This document shows, piece after piece, positions 54,512-63,791 of a stretch of DNA of 64,000 nt. The translations under genes were made by a program, and so were the position numbers. Position 1 is the stretch's first letter. Each line of letters opens with the position of its first letter. The notes beneath the pieces were generated by a model, which made no database searches, was not told the DNA's origin, and saw nothing but the letters and a program-made list of their open reading frames with translations. The DNA lies in NCBI RefSeq assembly GCF_029395455.1, contig NZ_CP113916.1, positions 1,116,001 to 1,180,000 on the forward strand. The letters run 5' to 3'. This DNA is from Lactobacillus sp. ESL0785. Its GTDB lineage: Bacteria > Bacillota > Bacilli > Lactobacillales > Lactobacillaceae.

Positions 54512-54572
54512 GCTGAAATTATTAATACGTTGTTTAGTCCTATGACAAACTAAATTATTCTAGTTAAACTTT

Positions 54573-56507
54573 TTATTTTTCGCGTGAATATGACTTAACG
54601 TCAGCATCAATTTCTTTAATAAATTCGTCTAAACTCTTAGCAATTTCCTTGTCAGTACCATAAGGACGAACATTAACACTGTCAGCTGCCATTTCCTTAT
54701 CACCCAAAACAAGCGTGTAAGGAACTTTTTGGGTTTGAGCTTCACGAATCTTGTAACCTAATTTTTCATTTCTAAAGTCAACTTCTGCTCTGAAACCACG
54801 CTTGTTCAATTCATCGCGAACCTTCTTAGCGTAGTCGCCATGAGCATCAAGATTAACTGGAATAATTTCTACTTGAACTGGAGCCAGCCAAGTTGGGAAG
54901 GCACCCTTGTAAATTTCAATCAAGTAAGCAATAAATCTTTCCATGGTACCAACAATTCCGCGGTGAATCATAACCGGACGGTGTTCCTCGCCATCTTGAC
55001 CAACGTAAGTTAAGTCAAATTGCTCCGGCAACATGAAGTCAAGTTGAATAGTTGACATCGTTTCGTCGCTACCCAAAGCTGTCTTAGTTTGAATATCAAG
55101 CTTAGGACCATAAAATGCTGCTTCGCCTTCTGCTTCAACATAGTCAAGGCCCATGTCATCCATAGCGCCCTTAAGCATTGATTGACTTCTTTCCCACATG
55201 TCATCATTAGCAAAGTACTTTTCAGTATTCTTTGGATCACGGTATGACAAACGGAAATAGTAGTCAGTAATGTCAAAGTCCTTGTAAACATCCATGATTA
55301 ATTGCAAAGTTCTGGCAAATTCATCTTTGACTTGGTCCAAAGTAACAAAAGTATGACCATCGTTCAAAGTCATTTCTCGAACCCGTTGCAAACCTGACAA
55401 AGCACCTGATTTTTCATATCTGTGCATCATTCCTAGTTCGGCAATCCGCACTGGTAATTCACGGTATGAACGAATGTGATGCTTATAAATTTGAATATGT
55501 GATGGACAGTTCATTGGTCTTATTTCAAGCATTTCGCCATCACCCATGTCCATTGGTGGGAACATATCATCACGGTAGTGTGCCCAGTGACCAGAAGTCT
55601 TGTAAGCATCAAGATTCATTAAGACTGGTGTATAAACGTGTTGGTAGCCGCGAGAAACTTCCTTATCAATAATGTAGCGCTCAATTACGCGGCGAATGGT
55701 AGCACCCTTTGGCATCCAATAAGGAAGACCAGCACCGACTTTAGGGTCAACAAAGAACAAGTCCAGGTCGCGACCGATTGTCCGGTGATCACGTTCCTTA
55801 ATTTCCTCGCGGCGCTTAATGTCGTCATCAAGGTCAGCCTTCTTGAAAAAGGCAGTTCCAGAAATCCGTTGGAGCATTGGGTTAGCTGATTGACCTCGCC
55901 AATAAGCACCGGCAACTGACAACAACTTAAATTGCTTAATCTTACCAGTATTCGGTAACAATGCACTAAAACCAAAGTCAACGAAGTTGCCTAACTTGTA
56001 AGCTGCAACTGTGTCGCCTTTTTCAGCTTTTAATAATTCAAGCTTGAACTTGTCATCCTTGTAAATATCTTCTAATTCGCTCTTAGGCATCTCTACTTGT
56101 TCAATCTTGGCGCCGCTTTTAACTGCCTTTTGAATTGCCTTTTCTAATTGTGGTAATTCACCAATTTTGATTTGATTTTCCTTGTCTGTATCAACAAAGA
56201 AACCATCGGCGTCAGCTGCATGTTCACCAAACCGTAATTCTGGATACGCCTTTTTAGCAACTGCTTCAAAAACAAAGGCAACAGTTGCGCGTAAAACGTT
56301 CAAACCGTCTTCATCTTTATCAGTAATAATTGCTACTTCTGCATCATCATTTAATTCGTAATCAACTGGCTTCAATTCACCGTTAACTTTTCCGGCTAAT
56401 GCTGCCTTACCAAGTGATGTTGAAATGTCATGTGCCAAGTCGGCAATTGATACAGCCTGATCAAAGTCGCGTTTTGACCCGTCTGGCAAAGTAATTGAAA
56501 AACTCAT
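54573..56507 (-). CDS. thrS: Threonyl-tRNA synthetase
   Basis: ThrS charges tRNA-Thr and edits mischarged serine. The 644-residue protein starts [15 protein letters not shown] (TGS domain, 1-65), followed by the N2 editing domain, the class II core with [16 protein letters not shown] and motif 2 [17 protein letters not shown] near 375, and the C-terminal anticodon domain ending near [17 protein letters not shown] before the ATG at 56507 sets the start; the frame open to 56549 lies in the T-box terminator. It is controlled by the Thr T-box upstream. Confidence 0.97.
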   Translation of the reverse strand: MSFSITLPDGSKRDFDQAVSIADLAHDISTSLGKAALAGKVNGELKPVDYELNDDAEVAIITDKDEDGLNVLRATVAFVFEAVAKKAYPELRFGEHAADADGFFVDTDKENQIKIGELPQLEKAIQKAVKSGAKIEQVEMPKSELEDIYKDDKFKLELLKAEKGDTVAAYKLGNFVDFGFSALLPNTGKIKQFKLLSVAGAYWRGQSANPMLQRISGTAFFKKADLDDDIKRREEIKERDHRTIGRDLDLFFVDPKVGAGLPYWMPKGATIRRVIERYIIDKEVSRGYQHVYTPVLMNLDAYKTSGHWAHYRDDMFPPMDMGDGEMLEIRPMNCPSHIQIYKHHIRSYRELPVRIAELGMMHRYEKSGALSGLQRVREMTLNDGHTFVTLDQVKDEFARTLQLIMDVYKDFDITDYYFRLSYRDPKNTEKYFANDDMWERSQSMLKGAMDDMGLDYVEAEGEAAFYGPKLDIQTKTALGSDETMSTIQLDFMLPEQFDLTYVGQDGEEHRPVMIHRGIVGTMERFIAYLIEIYKGAFPTWLAPVQVEIIPVNLDAHGDYAKKVRDELNKRGFRAEVDFRNEKLGYKIREAQTQKVPYTLVLGDKEMAADSVNVRPYGTDKEIAKSLDEFIKEIDADVKSYSREK

Positions 56508-56516
56508 ATTTCCTCC

Positions 56517-56735
56517 GTAAACAAAAAAAGTCCCAGTGCAATTAAGCACTGGGACGTATGTAGCGTGGTTCCACCCAAATTAGATTAGAATAGCTCTAAC
56601 CCTCTCTTAAGATCGATAATGGAATCCAGCCTTTGTTAAAACCCTTATTAGTAGAATGAGTGGGGTCTTGCTCATGAAAGACTTTCAGAAAAACGTCTTT
56701 CTCTCTGAGTTGAGCAACATCATGTTCATTCATTG
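56517..56735 (-). promoter_or_regulatory. Thr-specific T-box leader of thrS
   Basis: Minus strand: the T-box core TGGGTGGAACCACGC (56563-56577) is followed by terminator GTCCCAGTGC/GCACTGGGAC and seven T. Stem I has base helix GAATGA/TCATTC and upper helix TTGCTCA/TGAGCAA. The specifier loop between them holds ACC (56664-56666), a Thr codon. Confidence 0.93.
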
Positions 56736-56741
56736 TTCTTT

Positions 56742-56769
56742 ATTATACGCAATTAATATTTAATTGCAA
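56742..56769 (-). promoter_or_regulatory. thrS T-box promoter
   Basis: TTGCAA (56764-56769) and a perfect TATAAT (56742-56747) are spaced 16 bp apart on the minus strand, in the gap after dnaI. Confidence 0.7.
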
Positions 56770-56787
56770 GAACTTTTTAATCGAAAA

Positions 56788-57687
56788 CTAATGCCGGCGA
56801 TTTTCACCTGACACCACAACTTCAGTTGCTAAGGTTTTAACTCGCTCCATCAACCGTGCTGCCTTAACTGGATCAATCGCATTCTTTGTTTCCTTAAAAT
56901 GCTCTTCTAAATCAGCCATTGCCAAATTTGATGAGAAAAAGGTGGGCAAGATATTATCCATCCGCGCTTGTAAAATCACACCCAAGACATCATCACGCGA
57001 CCACTGACTCAGGCTTTCAGCACCAATATCATCAAGAATTAGCAAATCAGCTTGTGCCACCCGGTCAATTTCCGTCTGCAGACTATTATCTTCAAAGTGA
57101 CTTGACAGTTCCGCAATAAATGTCGGCACATGCAAGAAGACAACTTCCTTACCCATTGCTGCCACTTGATTAGCAAGGCCAGCAAGCAAATAGGTTTTAC
57201 CACGACCAAAATCTCCAGATAAATATAGTCCCTTTTGGTGTGGATTTTGGGCAAATTTTGCCAAAAACTGCTGAATAGCGGTTAGCACCTGAGAGCGGCC
57301 TGGGGTTACTTCAACCTGACTTAAACGAACATTGTGCAGTGACTCCGGCAATTTGATTAAATGCAAATGCTTCTTAGTTGCAAGTTCTCGATCATGATCA
57401 ATTTTGCTCTTATCCGGTACGTAACGCAGATCAATCGCATTATTATTCAAAAACAATTCTGTCTTGTACCCCACTGTTACTGGATCGGCCTTATGCTGAC
57501 GGACATAATATTCGTATAAGTTAGGCCAACTTTTTTTAAGCATTTCAGAATTAATTTGTCCGCGATGAGCAGTTAAAAATTCATGCACACTAGGATCTGC
57601 CAGTACTTGCTGATAAACCTTAGCCAAATCATGCTTTTTGACAAGCTCTGGATTTAATTTATTAATAATTTTTTCAATTGATTGCAT
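56788..57687 (-). CDS. dnaI: Primosomal helicase loader DnaI, without the usual zinc module
   Basis: DnaI loads the replicative helicase DnaC on DNA together with DnaB and DnaD. The 299-residue protein has an N-terminal helicase-binding domain and a C-terminal AAA+ domain: Walker A GDFGRGKTYLLAGL near 165, Walker B LLILDDIGAESLSQW near 222, and arginine-rich ARLMERVKTLA at the end. Bacillus DnaI has a cysteine cluster in the N-domain that binds zinc. Here this part (about residues 50-90) has no cysteine; indeed the whole protein has none. It follows dnaB by eight bases. Function is assured by context. Confidence 0.93.
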   Translation of the reverse strand: MQSIEKIINKLNPELVKKHDLAKVYQQVLADPSVHEFLTAHRGQINSEMLKKSWPNLYEYYVRQHKADPVTVGYKTELFLNNNAIDLRYVPDKSKIDHDRELATKKHLHLIKLPESLHNVRLSQVEVTPGRSQVLTAIQQFLAKFAQNPHQKGLYLSGDFGRGKTYLLAGLANQVAAMGKEVVFLHVPTFIAELSSHFEDNSLQTEIDRVAQADLLILDDIGAESLSQWSRDDVLGVILQARMDNILPTFFSSNLAMADLEEHFKETKNAIDPVKAARLMERVKTLATEVVVSGENRRH

Positions 57688-57695
57688 TTCATCAC

Positions 57696-59072
57696 CTACT
57701 TCATTCCGTTTTCATCTTCCAAATGCTTAAAAAAGTTCTTCAAGTCTGTAGAAGAAACTTCCGCATTATCAGCCGCTTTTTTCTTACTCCAATCAGTACC
57801 CTTTTCAACATGCTTTTGTTTACTATTGTACGCAGTATAGTACCTTTTTTGTGCTTGCTTACGTCTAGCCAGCTTCTTAGCATCCCGTTCTTTCAAATAA
57901 TTAAGCGCCTTTTCAGCACTTGTAATTCGATGCTGCAACCAATCATCAGCCGTAGTCTGTACAAAAGACGTACTTAAATGCGGATAATCGCGCAACCGTG
58001 CATATATTAAAATATTAGTTACTTCAGCAGAAAGACCATACCGATTCATTATCATATAGAGTAGCTGATTTTCATTAGGCGCGACAGCACCGCCTTTTTT
58101 GCGTTTTAATTTATACAAAAAATTACTTGGTGACATTGATTTAGCTGCCTTAAGTAAATTTTGCTCTTGAGCAGTAAAATTATAATTCACAGCTTGTGGT
58201 TGCGCGGTATTTAACTGGCGCTTAAGTTCATTACTCTGATCAAGTGCATGAATATTTTCAGCAATCGTTTTTTTAATTAAGGGGATATCCAACTGATAGC
58301 TGCCATGCAGACAAGGCAAAGTTTCATCAACAAATTCTTGTTCAGATAAGCCATAAGTGCGCATAATTCCGCGAATAGCGTCCTGATTTTGGTCAATCTC
58401 AATATCCTTAATATGGTAATTTGCGAATTGCTGCTTAAGCCAAGCCCAGTCAACATCATCTTGCTTATTAACGCTGGCTGTTTTTACCGGTTTAACCTGA
58501 TTTTCTTTAGCAGCCGTTCGGACATCTGCAGACGGACTAATTGCCTCCTCTTCAGGCAACCGAAAAACATCCATAAAAGAAGCCGAAACATCTGGAGCAC
58601 TCTGCATCCCTACAACATGATTCTTTTCTTTTTTATTTTCCGCAGCAAAGGCATGACTTAACTCTTGAAAAGTTGTTAGCCCTACCTTTTCTTTTAACAA
58701 ACTTGCCAAAAGTTCCGTCGCAAAAAACTCACTACTGCTAGGCACGCGAGTTAATTGAAAGAGTAAAACTTGCCCCATAATTTCATTAGTAATTACTCTA
58801 GTTTGCACCAAGCCAACTGCTTCAATCTTATGCAATGCACTAAACAAATTCTGCAAGCTGCAATCAAGCTGCTCTTGCAAGTGATAAATTCCCTTACTGT
58901 CAGACAAAATCATCTGAGCATCATAATCTTCTATTAGCGTTAAATACAGGGCTAAGCCCAAACCACCAACTAGTGGCTGGTACAGCTTAATCAAAATGCG
59001 CAAATCATGAGGGAAAACATCAACATGGTTAACAATTAAAAAAGGTTGTTTGGGATCAGCAGTCGCAAACAT
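57696..59072 (-). CDS. dnaB: Replication initiation and membrane attachment protein DnaB
   Basis: This Firmicute DnaB is not the E. coli helicase but a helicase co-loader that works with DnaD and DnaI at oriC and at stalled forks. The 458-residue protein has an N-terminal winged-helix domain (HVDVFPHDLRILIKLYQPL), a middle part with several inserted acidic residues and a DnaB_2 (DDBH2) domain (about 330-400, NFLYKLKRKKGGAVAPNENQ then YGLSAEVTNILI). It lies two bases after nrdR and just before dnaI, the conserved order. Confidence 0.92.
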   Translation of the reverse strand: MFATADPKQPFLIVNHVDVFPHDLRILIKLYQPLVGGLGLALYLTLIEDYDAQMILSDSKGIYHLQEQLDCSLQNLFSALHKIEAVGLVQTRVITNEIMGQVLLFQLTRVPSSSEFFATELLASLLKEKVGLTTFQELSHAFAAENKKEKNHVVGMQSAPDVSASFMDVFRLPEEEAISPSADVRTAAKENQVKPVKTASVNKQDDVDWAWLKQQFANYHIKDIEIDQNQDAIRGIMRTYGLSEQEFVDETLPCLHGSYQLDIPLIKKTIAENIHALDQSNELKRQLNTAQPQAVNYNFTAQEQNLLKAAKSMSPSNFLYKLKRKKGGAVAPNENQLLYMIMNRYGLSAEVTNILIYARLRDYPHLSTSFVQTTADDWLQHRITSAEKALNYLKERDAKKLARRKQAQKRYYTAYNSKQKHVEKGTDWSKKKAADNAEVSSTDLKNFFKHLEDENGMK

Positions 59073-59074
59073 TA

Positions 59075-59542
59075 TTAATTTCCTTTCTCACGTTTAGCAA
59101 TCATATCTTCCATTGTCTTCATAAAACTAGACATGTCCTTAAATTCACGATAAATAGACGCAAAGCGAATATAAGCAACATCGTCAATATTAGCTAGTTC
59201 ATCCATCACAATTTGGCCAATTTTCTTTGATGAAATTTCACTAACTCCTAGTTTACGAACCTTGTTTTCGACATGATCAACTAATTCTTCGAACTGCGCA
59301 CTGGTAATTGGCCGTTTTTGTCCTGCAGCCATTACCCCATGCAAAATTTTCTTGCGACTAAAAGGTTCGCGTGTACCATCATTTTTAATTACTAATAAAG
59401 GTGAAGTTTCGACCCGCTCAAAAGTCGTAAAACGAAAACCACAATTTTCACATTCACGCCGGCGTCTAATCGCCCGATTTTCATCACTGGGACGAGAATC
59501 AATTACACGCGAGACATTTTGTCGACAATTAGGACATTCCAT
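59075..59542 (-). CDS. nrdR: Transcriptional repressor NrdR
   Basis: NrdR represses ribonucleotide reductase genes when dATP is high. The 155-residue protein has a zinc finger (MECPNCRQN near 1 and ECENCGFRF near 30) and an ATP-cone domain (VIKNDGTREPFSRKKILHGV near 50). A C-terminal helical part completes it. It overlaps the coaE stop by 14 bases. NrdR boxes are not evident in this window, so its targets lie elsewhere. Confidence 0.96.
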   Translation of the reverse strand: MECPNCRQNVSRVIDSRPSDENRAIRRRRECENCGFRFTTFERVETSPLLVIKNDGTREPFSRKKILHGVMAAGQKRPITSAQFEELVDHVENKVRKLGVSEISSKKIGQIVMDELANIDDVAYIRFASIYREFKDMSSFMKTMEDMIAKREKGN

Positions 59543-60143
59543 TCTTATCTCCTCTCAATTTCAATAGCAATTGTGCCAATTTTGCTGTCAATTCTTCTAT
59601 TGTACCAGTATTTGTAATTACATAATCAGCCAATTTTGCTTTTTGTGCAAGCGGCATTTGACTATTAATCCGTTCTAGAGCAGCTTGCTTACTCAATTGG
59701 TCACGCTGCATCAGCCTTTTGACCTGCAATGCTTTAGGAATGGCAATAAGCAGTGTCTGGTCACAATATTTTTGCCCACCGGACTCAAATAACACTGGTG
59801 CATCAACAATTACGATTGCGGCACCAGTTTGTCTATTTTGCGTAATTTTAGTCTGAATTGTTTGAAAAATCAACGGATGGGTAATCTGATTTAATATTGC
59901 TAGTTGTTCAGCATCCCCAAAAACAAGCTGTCCCAACTTACGGCGATTAATTGTTCCATCAGCATTTAAAATTGTGGGGCCAAATTGCTGCACAACTTGC
60001 TTATAACCAATTTTACCAGGATTTAAAATATCATGAGCAATCAGATCGCTATCAATAATCGGAATTTGCTTTTGCCTAAAAAAAGCATCAGCTGTGCTTT
60101 TACCACTGGCAATACCGCCAGTTACTCCTAAAACTAAAGTCAT
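59529..60143 (-). CDS. coaE: Dephospho-CoA kinase
   Basis: CoaE performs the last step of coenzyme A synthesis. The 204-residue P-loop kinase starts MTLVLGVTGGIASGKSTADAF, with the Walker A at residue 8, DSDLIAHDIL near 32 and the conserved RMQRDQLSKQAALERINSQ lid near 135. The frame opens at a TTG at 60161, but the ATG at 60143 makes the familiar ATGA overlap with the mutM stop and begins the domain. It is coupled to mutM and nrdR. Confidence 0.95.
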   Translation of the reverse strand: MTLVLGVTGGIASGKSTADAFFRQKQIPIIDSDLIAHDILNPGKIGYKQVVQQFGPTILNADGTINRRKLGQLVFGDAEQLAILNQITHPLIFQTIQTKITQNRQTGAAIVIVDAPVLFESGGQKYCDQTLLIAIPKALQVKRLMQRDQLSKQAALERINSQMPLAQKAKLADYVITNTGTIEELTAKLAQLLLKLRGDKNGMS

Positions 60144-60970
60144 TTGTAAATTACCTGACAATTAGGACAAAATGTCGTGCCGCGGCCGTTAACCTTGATC
60201 TTTTCAAGAGGTGTTGTACAACGCGCACAAGGTTCACCTTGATGACCATAAACCTGTAGCATTTTTTGAAAGCCACCGGTTTCACCATTGGCATCAAGGT
60301 AGGTATGAACCGTTGTCCCTCGCTTAGCAATTGCTAGTGTAATCAGCGCATTAATATTGTCATGCAGCTGGGCCACCTTAGCAGCAGAAATTTGACTAGC
60401 AACACTTAATGGGTGAATTTTAGTTTTCCACAAGACCTCGTCAACATAAATATTACCTAGACCAGCAACAACTGTCTGATCCAATAAAGTGCTTTTAATG
60501 TTTTTCTTTTTGCGTTTAAGTCCAGCCTGCAAATATTCCGTAGTAAAAGCAGCAGAATTAGGTTCATAGCCAAGTTTACTAATTCCTGTAACTATTTTTT
60601 CCGTTCCGGTTTCAACTAATTGCATGCGGCCGAACTTGCGCACATCATTGTAACGCAAAGCTGTCCCATCACTAAAGGCAAATTGCACGTGGTCATGCTT
60701 ATCCTTAGGTGCAGCAATTGTCGTTAAGCGATACTTTCCTTCCATCCGCAAGTGCGACACAATCGTCAGATCACCACTTAAACGAATTAATAAATACTTT
60801 GCATAACGATCAATGGTTAGAACTTTACAGCCCGCAACTTTCTTAACAAATTCATCATGATCACTAGCAATAATTTTGGGGTACCACAAGGTCACCTTAG
60901 TAATCATTTTTTCCTTAATTAGTGGCATCAAAGTGCGGCGAACTGTTTCAACTTCCGGCATTTCTGGCAT
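60140..60970 (-). CDS. mutM: Formamidopyrimidine-DNA glycosylase
   Basis: MutM removes oxidised guanine from DNA and nicks the strand. The 276-residue protein starts MPEMPEVETVRRTL; Pro2 and Glu3 are catalytic after Met removal. Lys at TIDRYAKYLLI near 57 and the zinc finger CARCTTPLEKIKVNGRGTTF-CPNC near the C-terminus complete the family signature. The usual second residue pattern is Pro-Glu-Leu-Pro; here the Leu is Met, a mild change. It lies 12 bases after polA. Confidence 0.97.
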   Translation of the reverse strand: MPEMPEVETVRRTLMPLIKEKMITKVTLWYPKIIASDHDEFVKKVAGCKVLTIDRYAKYLLIRLSGDLTIVSHLRMEGKYRLTTIAAPKDKHDHVQFAFSDGTALRYNDVRKFGRMQLVETGTEKIVTGISKLGYEPNSAAFTTEYLQAGLKRKKKNIKSTLLDQTVVAGLGNIYVDEVLWKTKIHPLSVASQISAAKVAQLHDNINALITLAIAKRGTTVHTYLDANGETGGFQKMLQVYGHQGEPCARCTTPLEKIKVNGRGTTFCPNCQVIYK

Positions 60971-60982
60971 TAATTTATCTCC

Positions 60983-63661
60983 TTATTTTGCATCATACCA
61001 ATTGTGGCCCCAGCCTGAATCGGCAATTAGCGGAATATCAAGTTTAACAGCTGATTGCATTACTTCAGGAACAATTTGTTTAATCGTCTCTAATTCAGCT
61101 TTAGGAACATCAAAAATCAACTCATCATGAACTTGAACAACCATCTTGGTCTTAAGATGCAAGTCATCTAACTTCTTTTGCATATTAATCATGGCAATCT
61201 TAATAATATCAGCGGCTGATCCCTGAATTGGTGAATTAATTGCAGTTCTCTCTGCAAATGACCGCACATTAAAATTCTTAGCGTGAATATCTGGCAGATA
61301 CCGACGACGATGCATAATTGTTTCAGCATAACCTTTTTCACGTGCTTCTTGAACGGCCTTATCCATATAATCGTGAATTTGTGGGTATTGCTCAAAATAA
61401 TTATCAATAAATTCTTTTGCTTGCTTACGGCTAATGTTCAAATTCTTAGACAAGCCATAATCAGAAATTCCATATACAATCCCAAAGTTGACAGCTTTAG
61501 CACGTCGCCGCATTAACGGCGTCACCTCATCTGGTGAATCTAGATGAAAGATCTTCATGGCCGTATGTGAGTGAATATCATACCCCGTCTTAAAGGCTTC
61601 CTGCATATGTTCGTCCCCAGAAACTTGAGCTAACACCCGCAATTCGATTTGCGAATAGTCACACGAAAAAATATAGCCATCAGGCTCACTAGGTACAAAG
61701 GCCTTGCGAATTTGCTTACCTTCTTCAGTTCTCGTAGGAATATTTTGCAAGTTCGGATCAACTGACGAAAGTCGCCCTGTTGCCGTCAACGTCTGCAAGT
61801 AGCGGGTATGAACACAGCCGTCTTTTTGAATAACATCTAGCAGCCCTTTTACGTAAGTCGATTGAATTTTAGCAATCTGGCGGTAAGTCAAAATTTCATC
61901 AATAATCGGACTCTGCTCTTTTAGCTGATTCAAAACGTCAACAGAAGTTGAATAACCTGTTTTAGTCTTTTTAATTGGCGGCAAGCCCATCTTTTCAAAC
62001 AAAATATGCCCTAATTGTTTAGGAGAATTGAGGTTAAAACGTTCCCCAGCCTCTTGATAAATCTTATTTTCTAAATCTTGCAGCTCCACAGCGAATTCAT
62101 TTTGCAACTGAATTAAAGTTCCAGCCTGCACCTTAATACCGTTCATTTCCATCACTGCTAAAACACGCGCTACTGGAATTTCAATATTGGCATAAAGGTC
62201 ATCTTGCTCATGATCTTGAAGCCGCTTAAGTAGTTCAGCTTTAAGACTTACCAGGGCTTGAGCTTTACTTGCCAAGTGATTAAACAGAAGCTGGTCATCA
62301 TCAGGAATATGCTCTTTCTTGCCTTTGCCATATACTTCAAGGTCGGTTTTAACTGAATAGTCACCGTATAAATGACAAATCTCACCCATATCATTTGAAT
62401 TGTTTTCGTTATTTAACAAATAAGATGCCAGCAACATATCATAATCAATACCTTGAACATGGATTGCCAACCGATTAAGGCCGACCATTGTCCGCTTTAA
62501 ATCAAAAACATCTTTTGGAATTTGGGCATTTTCTAGTAAATCTTTAAGTGGCGCACGTTTTAACAATTCAACATCGCGGCTGACATAGGTTTGATCAGCA
62601 ATTTTTAAGGCAAAACCAATAAATTCTGCCAAGTGATAATTGGCACCTAACATCCCCAAATAAAAGCTAACTGGCGTTCCTGCAGCAACTTTAATTTGAG
62701 CTAATTCGTCTTCTGTTAGTTCAATATAATCAATTTTAATTGCTTCATGCTTAGTTTCAGTTTCACCGGCAGCAGTATCACTCAAGGTATCCATTTGGTT
62801 TAAAAATTTACGAAAGTTCATTTTTTCATAAAATTGCCGTAATTCTTCCTGCTTAACATCTTGACGTTTAACATCAGCTAAAGTAATTGTCACTGGCGTT
62901 GCACGGTTAATGGTTGCTAATTTTTTAGCTAAAAAGGCCTTATCCTTGTCATTAATTAAGTTTTCCTTTAACTTAGACTTTTTCATATCAGCTACATGCT
63001 CGTAAAGTCCTTCAACTGAACCATACTCCTGGATTAAACGTGAAGCTGTCTTTGGGCCCACCTTAGTAACACCCGGGTAATTGTCAGAATTGTCCCCCAT
63101 TAAGGCCTTCATATCAATAAATTCGGTTGGCGTCACGCCATTAACTTCCTGCATGTGCTCAGGCGTATAAGCTTCTAAGTCCGACACGCCTGACTTAGTA
63201 ACCATCACTGTCGTCTTAGTTGAAGCCAATTGTGTTAAGTCCTTATCCCCGGTCACAATCGTGACGGTAAAGTTCTGTTCTTCACCAAGACGCGCAAAAG
63301 TACCAATGATATCATCGGCTTCATAATTTTTTAACTCATAAGTAGTAATACCCAAATCATGCAGCATTTCTTGAATATACGGTAACTGCTCCAGTAATTC
63401 TGGCGGTGTTTTCTGACGACCGCCCTTGTAATCATCGTACATTTTATTTCTAAAAGTGGTTTTACCAGCATCAAAAGCTACTAAAACGTAATCAGGCTGA
63501 ACATCTTTTAAAAGTACATCCAGCATGTTTTTAAAAGTATAAATTGCATTAGTATGCAAACCTTCCGCGTTCTTAAAATTCTCCAGTTGGCGATACAACG
63601 CATAAAAAGCACGAAAAGCAACGGAATTACCGTCAATTAAAAGTAATTTTGGATCAGCCAT
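60983..63661 (-). CDS. polA: DNA polymerase I
   Basis: PolA fills gaps and removes RNA primers. The 892-residue protein has a 5'-nuclease domain (1-290, with IVTGDKDLTQLA and DNYPGVTKVGPKTA), a middle 3'-exonuclease-like domain that lacks the acidic DxE residues (YLGMLGANYH where proofreading forms have FDTET), so it probably cannot proofread, and the polymerase domain. Motif A is CDYSQIELRVLAQ near 655, motif B RRRAKAVNFGIVYG near 710, and motif C QVHDELIFDV near 850. The ATG follows AAGGAG. It heads polA-mutM-coaE-nrdR-dnaB-dnaI. Confidence 0.97.
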   Translation of the reverse strand: MADPKLLLIDGNSVAFRAFYALYRQLENFKNAEGLHTNAIYTFKNMLDVLLKDVQPDYVLVAFDAGKTTFRNKMYDDYKGGRQKTPPELLEQLPYIQEMLHDLGITTYELKNYEADDIIGTFARLGEEQNFTVTIVTGDKDLTQLASTKTTVMVTKSGVSDLEAYTPEHMQEVNGVTPTEFIDMKALMGDNSDNYPGVTKVGPKTASRLIQEYGSVEGLYEHVADMKKSKLKENLINDKDKAFLAKKLATINRATPVTITLADVKRQDVKQEELRQFYEKMNFRKFLNQMDTLSDTAAGETETKHEAIKIDYIELTEDELAQIKVAAGTPVSFYLGMLGANYHLAEFIGFALKIADQTYVSRDVELLKRAPLKDLLENAQIPKDVFDLKRTMVGLNRLAIHVQGIDYDMLLASYLLNNENNSNDMGEICHLYGDYSVKTDLEVYGKGKKEHIPDDDQLLFNHLASKAQALVSLKAELLKRLQDHEQDDLYANIEIPVARVLAVMEMNGIKVQAGTLIQLQNEFAVELQDLENKIYQEAGERFNLNSPKQLGHILFEKMGLPPIKKTKTGYSTSVDVLNQLKEQSPIIDEILTYRQIAKIQSTYVKGLLDVIQKDGCVHTRYLQTLTATGRLSSVDPNLQNIPTRTEEGKQIRKAFVPSEPDGYIFSCDYSQIELRVLAQVSGDEHMQEAFKTGYDIHSHTAMKIFHLDSPDEVTPLMRRRAKAVNFGIVYGISDYGLSKNLNISRKQAKEFIDNYFEQYPQIHDYMDKAVQEAREKGYAETIMHRRRYLPDIHAKNFNVRSFAERTAINSPIQGSAADIIKIAMINMQKKLDDLHLKTKMVVQVHDELIFDVPKAELETIKQIVPEVMQSAVKLDIPLIADSGWGHNWYDAK

Positions 63662-63752
63662 ATTTCTCCTTCATCAATCAATTAGTTAATTATTACATAC
63701 TATTCTAGCAGTTTTTACTAGCTTCTAGCAGCATACTGACTTAATGACAGTT

Positions 63753-63782
63753 AAAAAAACTAGTCGCACTGCAACTAGTTTT
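63753..63782 (-). terminator. murC terminator
   Basis: Minus strand: AAAACTAGT, loop, ACTAGTTTTTTT lie ten bases after the murC stop and ahead of the polA region. Confidence 0.85.
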
Positions 63783-63791
63783 CTAATTAAT

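Noticed and set aside
54494-54572. A terminator for thrS in the thrS-glnQ gap
   Set aside because: The palindrome at 54494-54511 is A/T only with no T-run, and the AACTA/TAGTT hairpin near 54550 is weak. No convincing terminator is seen.
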